A stretch of DNA of 5,069 nucleotides from an uncultured Collinsella sp. Lineage in GTDB: Bacteria > Actinomycetota > Coriobacteriia > Coriobacteriales > Coriobacteriaceae. The DNA lies in contig CABQNF010000099.1 of the NCBI GenBank assembly GCA_902465465.1, positions 1 to 5,069 on the forward strand. The letters run 5' to 3'. Of the stretch, positions 1 through 5,069 are shown one piece after another (position 1 is the first letter of the stretch; each line of letters begins with the position of its first letter). The notes below the pieces were generated by a model that saw only the letters and a list, made by a program, of their open reading frames with translations, did not search any database and had not been told where the DNA came from. The translations under genes and the position numbers were made by a program.

Positions 1-400
1 ACTTGATGTACGTGAGCGGCTTGAGCTTTTTCGTGGAGAACTTTTTGCCGGGAATCTTGTGAAGCAGCTCCTGCAGCCAGCCAAACGGGCACAGAAAGCC
101 GCATACAAAGCGTCCCAGCAGCACGCCGAGCAAAATGAGCGTACCGGTTACGTAGTAGGAAAAGTTGAACTTGGATGAACCCACCACCGACTGGAACGAC
201 CCGATGGGGCACGCACCCGATGCCGCGGGGCACGAATAGCAATTAAGTCCAGGTACGCAGACTGTTTTTCCCGCGCCCTGATAGATGCTTCCTTTGGCAA
301 AGTTTGGCAGGTGAATGTTGGTGATGAGCGTCGCCGCCGCCTGAATGAATCCGCGAAATCGGGCCAAAACATGCGACGCAGTGTTTTCTCTTTTATCCAA
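1..400 (-). CDS. Polytopic membrane 4Fe-4S binding protein (NapH/CcoG-like electron-transfer family), C-terminus beyond the window
   Basis: I read 133 residues from a TTG at 398-400 to the left edge with no stop. Seen: a first hydrophobic stretch around residues 18-31, then cysteines C48, C54, C57 and C64 in the pattern C-VPGLN-C-YS-C-PAASGA-C-PIG. A clear membrane helix follows at about 80-99 and leads into C100-GFL-C104-P-FGWLQELLHKIP. Families with this C-G-x-L-C-P-[FW]-G signature (NapH/YccM/CcoG-like) are inner-membrane Fe-S proteins that pass electrons between quinones or ferredoxins and external partners. They normally carry more helices and a C-terminal 4Fe-4S ferredoxin motif, which would lie outside the window. 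The TTG start is chosen because GGAG (complement of 411-414) sits 10 bases upstream and because the start overlaps the stop of the small upstream gene, implying coupling. The family is well supported; donor, acceptor and exact role are unknown. Confidence 0.88.
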   Translation of the reverse strand, partial: MDKRENTASHVLARFRGFIQAAATLITNIHLPNFAKGSIYQGAGKTVCVPGLNCYSCPAASGACPIGSFQSVVGSSKFNFSYYVTGTLILLGVLLGRFVCGFLCPFGWLQELLHKIPGKKFSTKKLKPLTYIK

Positions 401-539
401 TTCCGATACACTCCAAGCACAGCCTAATCGCTTTGGCCAGCACGGCATCCGCCTCGCCACGCATAACGCCAAAGCACACCATGGTAATTCCGACGATCAA
501 CAAAGCGACCTGTACCACGGGTTTTACCGCTTTGAACAA
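393..539 (-). CDS. Small single-pass membrane protein with C-terminal CXXC, CD1871A-like family
   Basis: This is a 48-residue protein, short enough to be missed by length-filtered gene calling. Residues 7-26 form one hydrophobic helix (from P7, containing C22), followed by M-R-G-E at 26-29 and a C-terminal tail ending A-I-R-L-C41-L-E-C44-I-G-I-G. The R-G-E then K-A-I-x-x-C-L-E-C-I-G-I-G ending is what I recall of the CD1871A family of CXXC mini-proteins found in Clostridia and Coriobacteriia, often beside a membrane 4Fe-4S protein as here. No function is established that I know of; the vicinal cysteines suggest a thiol redox or metal-binding role (inference). The frame stays open to a GTG at 546-548, but AAAGGAG abuts that codon. 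The TTG at 537-539 has the same Shine-Dalgarno 8 bases upstream, so I take the TTG. The stop overlaps the start of the Fe-S gene. Confidence 0.82.
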   Translation of the reverse strand: MFKAVKPVVQVALLIVGITMVCFGVMRGEADAVLAKAIRLCLECIGIG

Positions 540-547
540 CTCGACCA

Positions 548-554
548 CTCCTTT
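548..554 (-). promoter_or_regulatory. Ribosome binding site deciding the TTG start of the CXXC mini-protein
   Basis: AAAGGAG on the minus strand lies 8 bases before the TTG at 537-539. It directly overlaps the in-frame GTG at 546-548, which is therefore too close to be the start. Confidence 0.65.
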
Positions 555-559
555 CGTTA

Positions 560-592
560 CGCGACCATTGGACCATATCGACTATAAAATCC
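560..592. promoter_or_regulatory. Possible divergent promoter region with a shared A/T-rich -10 element and a short direct repeat
   Basis: The gap between the divergent operons contains one A/T-rich box at 581-590 (actataaaat). Read rightwards it offers TATAAA (583-588) or TAAAAT (585-590) as a -10 for the response regulator, leaving roughly 40 bases of leader. Read leftwards the same box offers TATAGT (complement of 581-586) for the CXXC/Fe-S pair. Neither direction has a convincing -35 at the usual 16-18 base spacing, which would suit activator-dependent promoters. Next to it lies a direct repeat, GACCAT-tg-GACCAT (563-576), a candidate regulator site. OmpR-family sites are usually direct repeats with about 10-11 base period, and this one has 8, so the assignment is tentative. 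Start points are inferred. Confidence 0.35.
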
Positions 593-617
593 GTGTTAAG
601 CGCGATTTGAAATGTGC

Positions 618-623
618 AAGGAG
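618..623 (+). promoter_or_regulatory. Ribosome binding site deciding the response-regulator start
   Basis: AAGGAG lies 6 bases before the ATG at 630. It rules against the in-frame ATG at 612, which lies upstream of this site and would add six residues before the usual M-R-I-L-I-V-E-D-E beginning of receiver domains. Confidence 0.75.
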
Positions 624-629
624 ACTGTT

Positions 630-1304
630 ATGCGTATTTTGATCGTCGAGGACGAGCGGGCGCTGTGTGACGCAATCGCGCGCAGCTTGCGAAACTTGGC
701 GTACAGCGTCGACTGCTGTCACGACGGACAGGAGGCGCTCGACCTACTGGACGTTGAGGCCTTCGACCTCGTGGTACTCGACCTCAACCTTCCCCGTATC
801 GACGGCATGACCGTGCTCGGGGAACTTAGGAAAACTGACTGCGAGACCAAGGTACTGATTCTGTCCGCACGTGGCGAAGTATCCGATAAAGTCGCCGGAC
901 TCGATGCCGGCGCCAACGATTACCTCACCAAGCCGTTTCATCTGGACGAGCTTGCGGCAAGGATTCGCAGCCTTACCCTAAGACGCTTTACACAAAGCGA
1001 CATAGTTTTAACCTGCGGAAAGCTCCGCTTTGACACCAAGGCGCGCATCGCTTCTGTGGACAGCGAGGCTTTATCTCTTACGCGCAAGGAAACGGGAATC
1101 TTGGAATACCTGATGCTTAATCAGGGGCGTCCGGTAAGTCAGGAGGAGCTTATCGAGCACGTTTGGGATAGCAGCGTGAACAGCTTTAGCAACGCAACCC
1201 GCGTTCATATCTCGTCACTCCGCAAAAAGCTACGCAGCGCTTTGGGATACGACCCGATTCGCAATCGGATTGGAGAGGGCTACGTTATGGAGGATGGCGA
1301 ATGA
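630..1304 (+). CDS. OmpR/PhoB-family two-component response regulator
   Basis: The protein has 224 residues, the usual length of this family. The receiver domain covers about residues 1-115, with the acidic pocket E7-D8, the phospho-acceptor D51 (in V-V-L-D-L-N-L-P), the conserved S79 (I-L-S-A-R) and K101 in L-T-K-P-F. A winged-helix DNA-binding domain covers about 125-221, with L-S-L-T-R-K-E at 148-154, the recognition region T-R-V-H-I-S-S-L-R-K-K-L (190-201) and the wing ending in G-E-G-Y-V-M. When phosphorylated by its kinase it should bind promoter DNA, probably as a dimer on direct repeats. The gene overlaps the following sensor kinase by ATGA, and it diverges from the CXXC/Fe-S pair, which are the most likely targets besides its own operon (inference). 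All key residues are present, so it should be functional. Confidence 0.95.
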   Translation: MRILIVEDERALCDAIARSLRNLAYSVDCCHDGQEALDLLDVEAFDLVVLDLNLPRIDGMTVLGELRKTDCETKVLILSARGEVSDKVAGLDAGANDYLTKPFHLDELAARIRSLTLRRFTQSDIVLTCGKLRFDTKARIASVDSEALSLTRKETGILEYLMLNQGRPVSQEELIEHVWDSSVNSFSNATRVHISSLRKKLRSALGYDPIRNRIGEGYVMEDGE

Positions 1305-2452
1305 AAAGGCTTTCGCTGCAATGGCGCATAACGATTATGACGGCACTGCTGACGTGTGCGGCGTGCGTGCTGACGAACTGCCTGGTCGGCTATACGGGCA
1401 TGCGCTACATGGATGCCATCGGCAGTGACATCTCGGCCTTTAACGCAACCGGCGAAGATTCGCCCCAGGCGTTCGACCCAACGAAAGCGGGCCTCTATGA
1501 CAAGGTCACGATCGTCGTAAACGACGCACAGGAGTCTTTTGGCACGACGACCTGGTACATCACGGCTGGAGTCACACTCCTTGGCGGCGTGCTGGCATAC
1601 TTTGTGAGCGGCCGTGCACTCAAACCGCTGCGGGCTTTTGCAGCCCAGGTTGAGCGCGTGCAGCCTGACAACCTAAGCGAAATCAGACTCAGTGAAGATG
1701 TGCCCACCGAGCTACAACGATGCAGCGCCTCTTTCAACGACATGATCGCCCGTCTTGGCGAAGGGTTCTCTGCGCAGCGTCAGTTTACCGGCAATGCCGC
1801 ACACGAGCTGCGCACCCCGCTCGCCCTTATGCAAGCACAGATTGAACTATTCATCTCCGAGCACTCCGGTTTGCAACCCGAAACAGCCGAGCTGCTCGAC
1901 CTGCTACAAGAACAAACCGAGCGCATGTCTCGAATGACCAAGGTATTGCTCGAGATGAGTGAGCTCCGCAGCGTTCCTTGCGAGGACGATGTTGAACTTG
2001 GCCCCTTGTCCGAAGAGGTCCTCACCGACCTTGCGCCACTTGCCGAAAATAGGGGCATAGCCCTCAATTGTGCTGGAGACGCTTTAGCAATCGGGAGCGA
2101 CACGCTCCTCTATCGGCTGGTGTTTAATCTGGTCGAAAACGCCATCCGTTACAGCCGCTCCGGCTCGACTGTCAACGTCTCCATCAGCGACAGCGACAGC
2201 CACGTGTTCCTGCGAGTCGAGGACCGGGGCCCGGGAATACCCAAGCAGTACCGTGAGAGCATCTTCCAACCGTTCTTTCGCCTGGATAAATCCCGCAGCA
2301 GGGCATACGGCGGCGCAGGGCTCGGGCTAGCGCTTGTTTGGGAGATTGCAGCGCTTCACGGTGGCACGGTAGAGGTCGAAGCAAGTTCCGAGAACGGGAC
2401 TACCATGCTCGTAAGCCTTCCAAAACGATCCGCAGCGTTAACCGAACAGTAA
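1301..2452 (+). CDS. Membrane sensor histidine kinase (HAMP-HisKA-HATPase), partner of the upstream regulator
   Basis: The protein has 383 residues. Seen in order: a first membrane helix at about 11-31; a short extracytoplasmic loop of about 50 residues (33-83) with no recognisable sensor domain; a second helix at about 85-104; a HAMP linker at about 105-157 starting R-A-L-K-P-L-R; and a HisKA dimerisation helix with the phospho-accepting H168 in N-A-A-H-E-L-R-T-P. The ATP-binding domain follows, with the N box (F-N-L-V-E-N-A, N276 and N280), G1 box D308-R-G-P-G, F box F322-Q-P-F-F and G2 box G-A-G-L-G-L. All catalytic motifs are intact. The first helix carries C19-A-A-C22 plus C27, unusual enough to suggest thiol or metal sensing. 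The start overlaps the regulator stop by ATGA, with GGAGG (1289-1293) 7 bases upstream, so both are made from one message. The signal is unknown. Confidence 0.94.
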   Translation: MKRLSLQWRITIMTALLTCAACVLTNCLVGYTGMRYMDAIGSDISAFNATGEDSPQAFDPTKAGLYDKVTIVVNDAQESFGTTTWYITAGVTLLGGVLAYFVSGRALKPLRAFAAQVERVQPDNLSEIRLSEDVPTELQRCSASFNDMIARLGEGFSAQRQFTGNAAHELRTPLALMQAQIELFISEHSGLQPETAELLDLLQEQTERMSRMTKVLLEMSELRSVPCEDDVELGPLSEEVLTDLAPLAENRGIALNCAGDALAIGSDTLLYRLVFNLVENAIRYSRSGSTVNVSISDSDSHVFLRVEDRGPGIPKQYRESIFQPFFRLDKSRSRAYGGAGLGLALVWEIAALHGGTVEVEASSENGTTMLVSLPKRSAALTEQ

Positions 2453-2507
2453 AACGAAAGGGGTCCCGAGCAACAGGAGTACAATTGCTGCATTGTTGCC
2501 ACCTGAT

Positions 2508-2512
2508 GGGAG
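2508..2512 (+). promoter_or_regulatory. Ribosome binding site deciding the LuxR-type regulator start
   Basis: GGGAG sits 7 bases before the ATG at 2520. The alternative in-frame TTG codons at 2493 and 2496 have CAGGAG (2474-2479) only at a long distance, 13-16 bases, so the ATG is preferred. Confidence 0.6.
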
Positions 2513-2519
2513 ATGGAAG

Positions 2520-3524
2520 ATGGACTGCGATGGCTACCCGCGCATTCCCATGCCGTTGATGTGCACCGCCTTTGTGCCGGGCCAGATTGACGCTGCGGTT
2601 GCAGGCATTTCCGACCCCGATTCACGCACCATCGCCACGGCAGAAGCGCTGTACTTTCGCGGACAGGCCACCCTCGCTGCCAAGACGGCGCGCCCCTATC
2701 TTGACGCCGCCGACCCCGCACTGCGCTATTCCGCATGCCTTATCTGCGGATATGCCAGTCTGTCTCTCAACCGTATCGCCGACGCCCGCCGGTGCCTTGC
2801 TGGCATCCTCGATACGCCAACTGACGAGGAATCGCCCGCCGTCCACGCCACGCATATCCTGTTCGCCTCGGCCGCGAGCGTCCTGCTGCACTTGCCTTCC
2901 CCGTATTCCGCCGAAGAGTTTTATCCGCTTGCGGCGCATCTGCCCGAAGGCCTGCGCCTGTTCGCCAGCTACGTGATGGCGCACGCCTTGTACCTGCGCG
3001 GCGAATATGGCCGCAGTCTGGGCATGGCGGAAAACGCCCTGATCATGAAACAGGGAAGCTATCCCATCTCGGAGCTGTTCCTGCACCTGTCGGCTTCCAT
3101 GGCATGCATGAGCCTCAAGGATATCGACGCCGCAAAAACGCACTTCGGAGCCGCTTGGGACACTGCGCGTCCCGACGGCCTTATCGAACTCATCGGCGAA
3201 CACCACGGCCTTTTGCAGGGACTCATCGAGGCATGCCTAAAATCGCAATACCCTGACGATTTCGCACGCATCATCGAGATCACGTACCGCTTCAGCTACG
3301 GCTGGCGGCGCATCCACAACCCCGATTCGGGCGAGGACGTGGCCGACGATTTAACGACCACGGAGTTCACCATGGCCATGCTTGCCTGCCGCGGATGGAC
3401 CAACGCCGAAATCGCACGCCACATGGGAGTATCGCCGGGCACCGTTAAAAACCGCCTATCAGGAGTGTATGCCAAGCTTGGTATCGGAACTCGCGCCGAG
3501 CTGATTGCCCACATGTTGCGCTAG
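2520..3524 (+). CDS. LuxR-type transcriptional regulator with helical, TPR-like N-terminal region
   Basis: The protein has 334 residues from the ATG at 2520. The C-terminus (about 276-334) is a LuxR/GerE-type helix-turn-helix: D-D-L-T-T-T-E-F, then G-W-T-N-A-E-I-A (292-299), the turn H-M-G-V-S-P-G-T-V-K-N-R (301-312), and Y-A-K-L-G-I-G-T-R-A-E-L. The rest is alanine- and leucine-rich with regularly spaced helical segments, for example A-E-A-L-Y-F-R-G-Q-A (41-50), A-L-Y-L-R-G-E-Y-G-R-S-L (156-167) and an A-K-T-H-F-G-A-A-W segment near 205-213. These resemble tetratricopeptide-like repeats, as in MalT-type regulators, though I cannot name a domain. There is no receiver domain (no D/K pocket), no LuxI-type ligand domain and no membrane helix bundle. 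It is therefore a soluble one-component or protein-interacting regulator. It begins 67 bases after the kinase on the same strand and may be partly co-transcribed. Its targets are unknown; the exported gene downstream is a candidate. Confidence 0.88.
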   Translation: MDCDGYPRIPMPLMCTAFVPGQIDAAVAGISDPDSRTIATAEALYFRGQATLAAKTARPYLDAADPALRYSACLICGYASLSLNRIADARRCLAGILDTPTDEESPAVHATHILFASAASVLLHLPSPYSAEEFYPLAAHLPEGLRLFASYVMAHALYLRGEYGRSLGMAENALIMKQGSYPISELFLHLSASMACMSLKDIDAAKTHFGAAWDTARPDGLIELIGEHHGLLQGLIEACLKSQYPDDFARIIEITYRFSYGWRRIHNPDSGEDVADDLTTTEFTMAMLACRGWTNAEIARHMGVSPGTVKNRLSGVYAKLGIGTRAELIAHMLR

Positions 3525-3539
3525 CGGCCAAACTGCCCG

Positions 3540-3580
3540 GCGCATCGAAAGCGCTCCGGGGGCCTGACGCTTTCGCGCGC
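3540..3580 (+). terminator. Stem-loop after the LuxR-type gene, likely terminator without a clear U-tract
   Basis: A perfect 8-base inverted repeat, CGAAAGCG (3546-3553) and CGCTTTCG (3568-3575), encloses a 14-base G-rich loop. The stem can be lengthened by GCGC (3540-3543) pairing with GCGC (3577-3580) across a small internal loop. It begins 15 bases after the stop codon, the expected place for a terminator. No run of T follows (the next bases are tcaaattgg), so it is not a textbook intrinsic terminator. It may instead stabilise a 3' end or act with Rho. A competing pairing of CCCGG (3536-3540) with CCGGG (3556-3560) is possible. The remaining gap to 3670 shows no gene and no convincing promoter. 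Confidence 0.45.
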
Positions 3581-3670
3581 TCAAATTGGACATTTTGACC
3601 CTCGAACGGCACTACCGCCACGGGGCACCTTCTCGCAAAATTGGATTATTTCCTCCGATGTTTGCGGGAT

Positions 3671-3675
3671 GGGAG
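3671..3675 (+). promoter_or_regulatory. Ribosome binding site of the exported-protein gene
   Basis: GGGAG lies 6 bases before the ATG at 3682. The protein from this ATG begins directly with a signal peptide, which supports both the site and the start. Confidence 0.65.
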
Positions 3676-3681
3676 CCAAAG

Positions 3682-5069
3682 ATGCTTGATCGCCGTTCGT
3701 TACTTGTTGCCGGAGCGTCCTCGCTGGCGAGCATTATGTTGCCGCGCGTGCCGGGAAGCGCAAACGCCTTCATACTGCCGTTCGCGCTTCCCGAAGCCTA
3801 TGCCGACGAAAAAGACCCTTTCAGGGTGCTCGTCCTCTCGCGCACCATGTTCGGTGTGGTCGTGGTCGACGTCGCCAACAAGAATACGCCCATCACGGGT
3901 GCCCAGGTCACGCTCACATCGCGCTATGCCGCAGGCAAGCAGCTCTCCGCCACTACCGACGACGAGGGCACGGCCATCTTTGAGGTCGCGCCTCTTTCGG
4001 AAGGCTACGTGGACGAGGCGACGCTTCTCGACGCGTACGACTTTAACGGCGGCATCTCCATTAGCATGGCGGGCTACCGTGATGTCGAGATTCCCCTTGC
4101 GCGTATCCAGGGCGGCACCGCCATAACCGCGCCCACGCGTCCGCTTTCCGACGGTGAGCCGTACTTCCGCCAGCTCACATTCGACGAATGGGACATCCAG
4201 TACGCTGAAGCCACGTTCATGACATTGCCGAAGGACGACACGGCAAACGAGCAGCCCGATACGCACGCCTTTACCGTGCAGGCACATCTGCCACAGGGTG
4301 GACAGGCAACGCTGCGCATCAACAAAGTGACGCCTGCCGCGGGCAGCTCACCCGAAACCTTCACGCAGATTGGCCAAGTCAAGGCCAGCGCATCGGGCGC
4401 GGATAATCTGGCAACGTTCACGCTTGAAGACACGTTCCTCGATGCAGCTTCGGGCCTTCTGGAAGAAGGGTGCAAGCTGCGCTTTGTCCTCGACTACCAG
4501 GGCAAAACCTACACGCTCTCATCCCCTATGGCCGTTGTTACCGCGCCGGCGGCAAAGGCGGAATCCGGATCGACCACTATCGTCCCCACTACCATGGACC
4601 AAGAGATCACTCCGTTTGATTTCCCGGCGGCGTTTCCCGGCATCGGCGGCAATAAGTTCACCTGTTGGATGCCCTCGTTCCCCATTTTGTTCGATTTCTC
4701 GTTTGCCGGGTACGTGCTGTTTGGCGGAGGATACAAACCAGCCAGCTACATGAACGATTCGGGCAACCCTGATCCGGAATACTGGAAGAAGTCACCGCGC
4801 GAGTCGGGCGCCAAGCAAGCAAACCGCTACCTCGACGAGATGGAGGGGAAGTGGAATCAGTACAAAAGCATGAGTGCTGGTTCGGGCACCGATCCAAGAA
4901 ACACCAAGCTCCTTCGCCACCATTGCACGCTGCTGTTCACGATGGATATCGCCACACAGCTGTACGGCTCGCTCGCCTACGATTGGATGGGCAAAACCTG
5001 GGGTAACAACAACGACCCCGCATACGGCAATATTAAGGCCCTCTTCCAGGTAAGAACCGACCTCAATTG
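3682..5069 (+). CDS. Exported protein of unknown function with Tat-like signal peptide, C-terminus beyond the window
   Basis: I read 462 residues without a stop to the right edge. The N-terminus has D-R4-R5-S-L-L followed by a hydrophobic stretch V-A-G-A-S-S-L-A-S-I-M-L, matching a twin-arginine signal apart from the usual S/T before the arginines. Possible cleavage sites follow A-N-A (29) or A-Y-A (41), the latter just before D-E-K-D. Residues about 57-140 (G-V-V-V-V-D-V ... P-I-T-G-A-Q-V-T-L ... D-D-E-G-T-A-I-F-E-V) have the look of a carboxypeptidase-regulatory/transthyretin-like or prealbumin-like beta sandwich. A second beta-rich region spans about 195-290. A Thr/Ser-containing linker (294-304) leads to an aromatic-rich segment F-T-C-W-M-P-S-F-P-I-L-F-D-F (326-339) and a polar, helical part with C415 after it. 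I do not recognise the family. It probably acts outside the membrane, on the surface or secreted. It lies 157 bases after the LuxR-type gene, which may regulate it. Confidence 0.82.
   Translation, partial: MLDRRSLLVAGASSLASIMLPRVPGSANAFILPFALPEAYADEKDPFRVLVLSRTMFGVVVVDVANKNTPITGAQVTLTSRYAAGKQLSATTDDEGTAIFEVAPLSEGYVDEATLLDAYDFNGGISISMAGYRDVEIPLARIQGGTAITAPTRPLSDGEPYFRQLTFDEWDIQYAEATFMTLPKDDTANEQPDTHAFTVQAHLPQGGQATLRINKVTPAAGSSPETFTQIGQVKASASGADNLATFTLEDTFLDAASGLLEEGCKLRFVLDYQGKTYTLSSPMAVVTAPAAKAESGSTTIVPTTMDQEITPFDFPAAFPGIGGNKFTCWMPSFPILFDFSFAGYVLFGGGYKPASYMNDSGNPDPEYWKKSPRESGAKQANRYLDEMEGKWNQYKSMSAGSGTDPRNTKLLRHHCTLLFTMDIATQLYGSLAYDWMGKTWGNNNDPAYGNIKALFQVRTDLN

Noticed and set aside
148..420. 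90-residue minus-strand frame starting M-L-G-V-Y-R-N-W
   Set aside because: It is out of frame with the clear Fe-S protein (C-G-F-L-C-P motif) on the same strand and is arginine/serine-rich without domain features.
345..642. Plus-strand frames across the start of the Fe-S/CXXC genes
   Set aside because: They lie antisense to two well-supported genes, lack convincing ribosome sites and have low-complexity content.
2453..2475. Possible terminator after the kinase at GGGTCCC
   Set aside because: It is only a three-base-arm near-palindrome with no loop or T-run, so it is not a credible terminator.
2622..3206. 194-residue minus-strand frame inside the LuxR-type gene
   Set aside because: It is a mirror of a GC-rich coding frame. 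The sense frame has an intact helix-turn-helix and a ribosome site; this one has no recognisable domain.
3651..3675. CTCC upstream that might mask the GGAG ribosome site of the exported-protein gene
   Set aside because: Only four base pairs can form and the stem does not extend, so a translational switch is not supported.
3641..4126. 161-residue plus-strand frame, very rich in arginine and serine
   Set aside because: It is a shifted reading of the exported-protein gene with typical GC-driven composition and no ribosome site.
3700..4287. 195-residue minus-strand frame opposite the exported protein
   Set aside because: The sense frame starts with a ribosome site and signal peptide and remains open for 462 codons. 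The antisense frame is composition-driven.

Overview
The window looks like chromosome of a moderately GC-rich, probably anaerobic bacterium. I would place it in Coriobacteriia, most likely Eggerthellaceae (inference). The grounds are the combination of a membrane 4Fe-4S protein with a CD1871A-like CXXC mini-protein, a LuxR-type regulator, and a large exported protein with a twin-arginine-like signal. No single gene fixes the genus. No tRNA, rRNA, CRISPR array, insertion sequence or phage gene is visible.

Left part (about 1-550, minus strand): two overlapping genes read leftwards. The first is a 48-residue single-pass membrane protein ending in a C-L-E-C motif (393-539). The second is the N-terminal 133 residues of a polytopic 4Fe-4S electron-transfer membrane protein (1-400), which runs off the left edge. 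Both use TTG starts, and the second start overlaps the stop of the first, so they look translationally coupled.

Middle part (630-2452, plus strand): a complete OmpR-family response regulator and its HAMP/HisKA/HATPase sensor kinase overlap by ATGA. They diverge from the Fe-S pair across a short A/T-rich intergenic region that could hold promoters for both directions. The simplest reading is that the two-component system controls the redox pair. The kinase has a CxxC in its first membrane helix, which makes redox or metal sensing worth considering.

Right part (2520-5069, plus strand): a soluble LuxR-type regulator with an alpha-helical, TPR-like N-terminal region is followed by a 157-base gap containing a strong stem-loop. 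Next comes the first 462 residues of an exported protein of unknown function. It has a twin-arginine-like signal peptide and a beta-rich, transthyretin/carboxypeptidase-regulatory-like domain, and it runs off the right edge. The regulator may control this exported gene, but only adjacency supports that.

Every gap without a gene is shorter than 300 bases (540-629, 2453-2519, 3525-3681); their contents are described in the entries.
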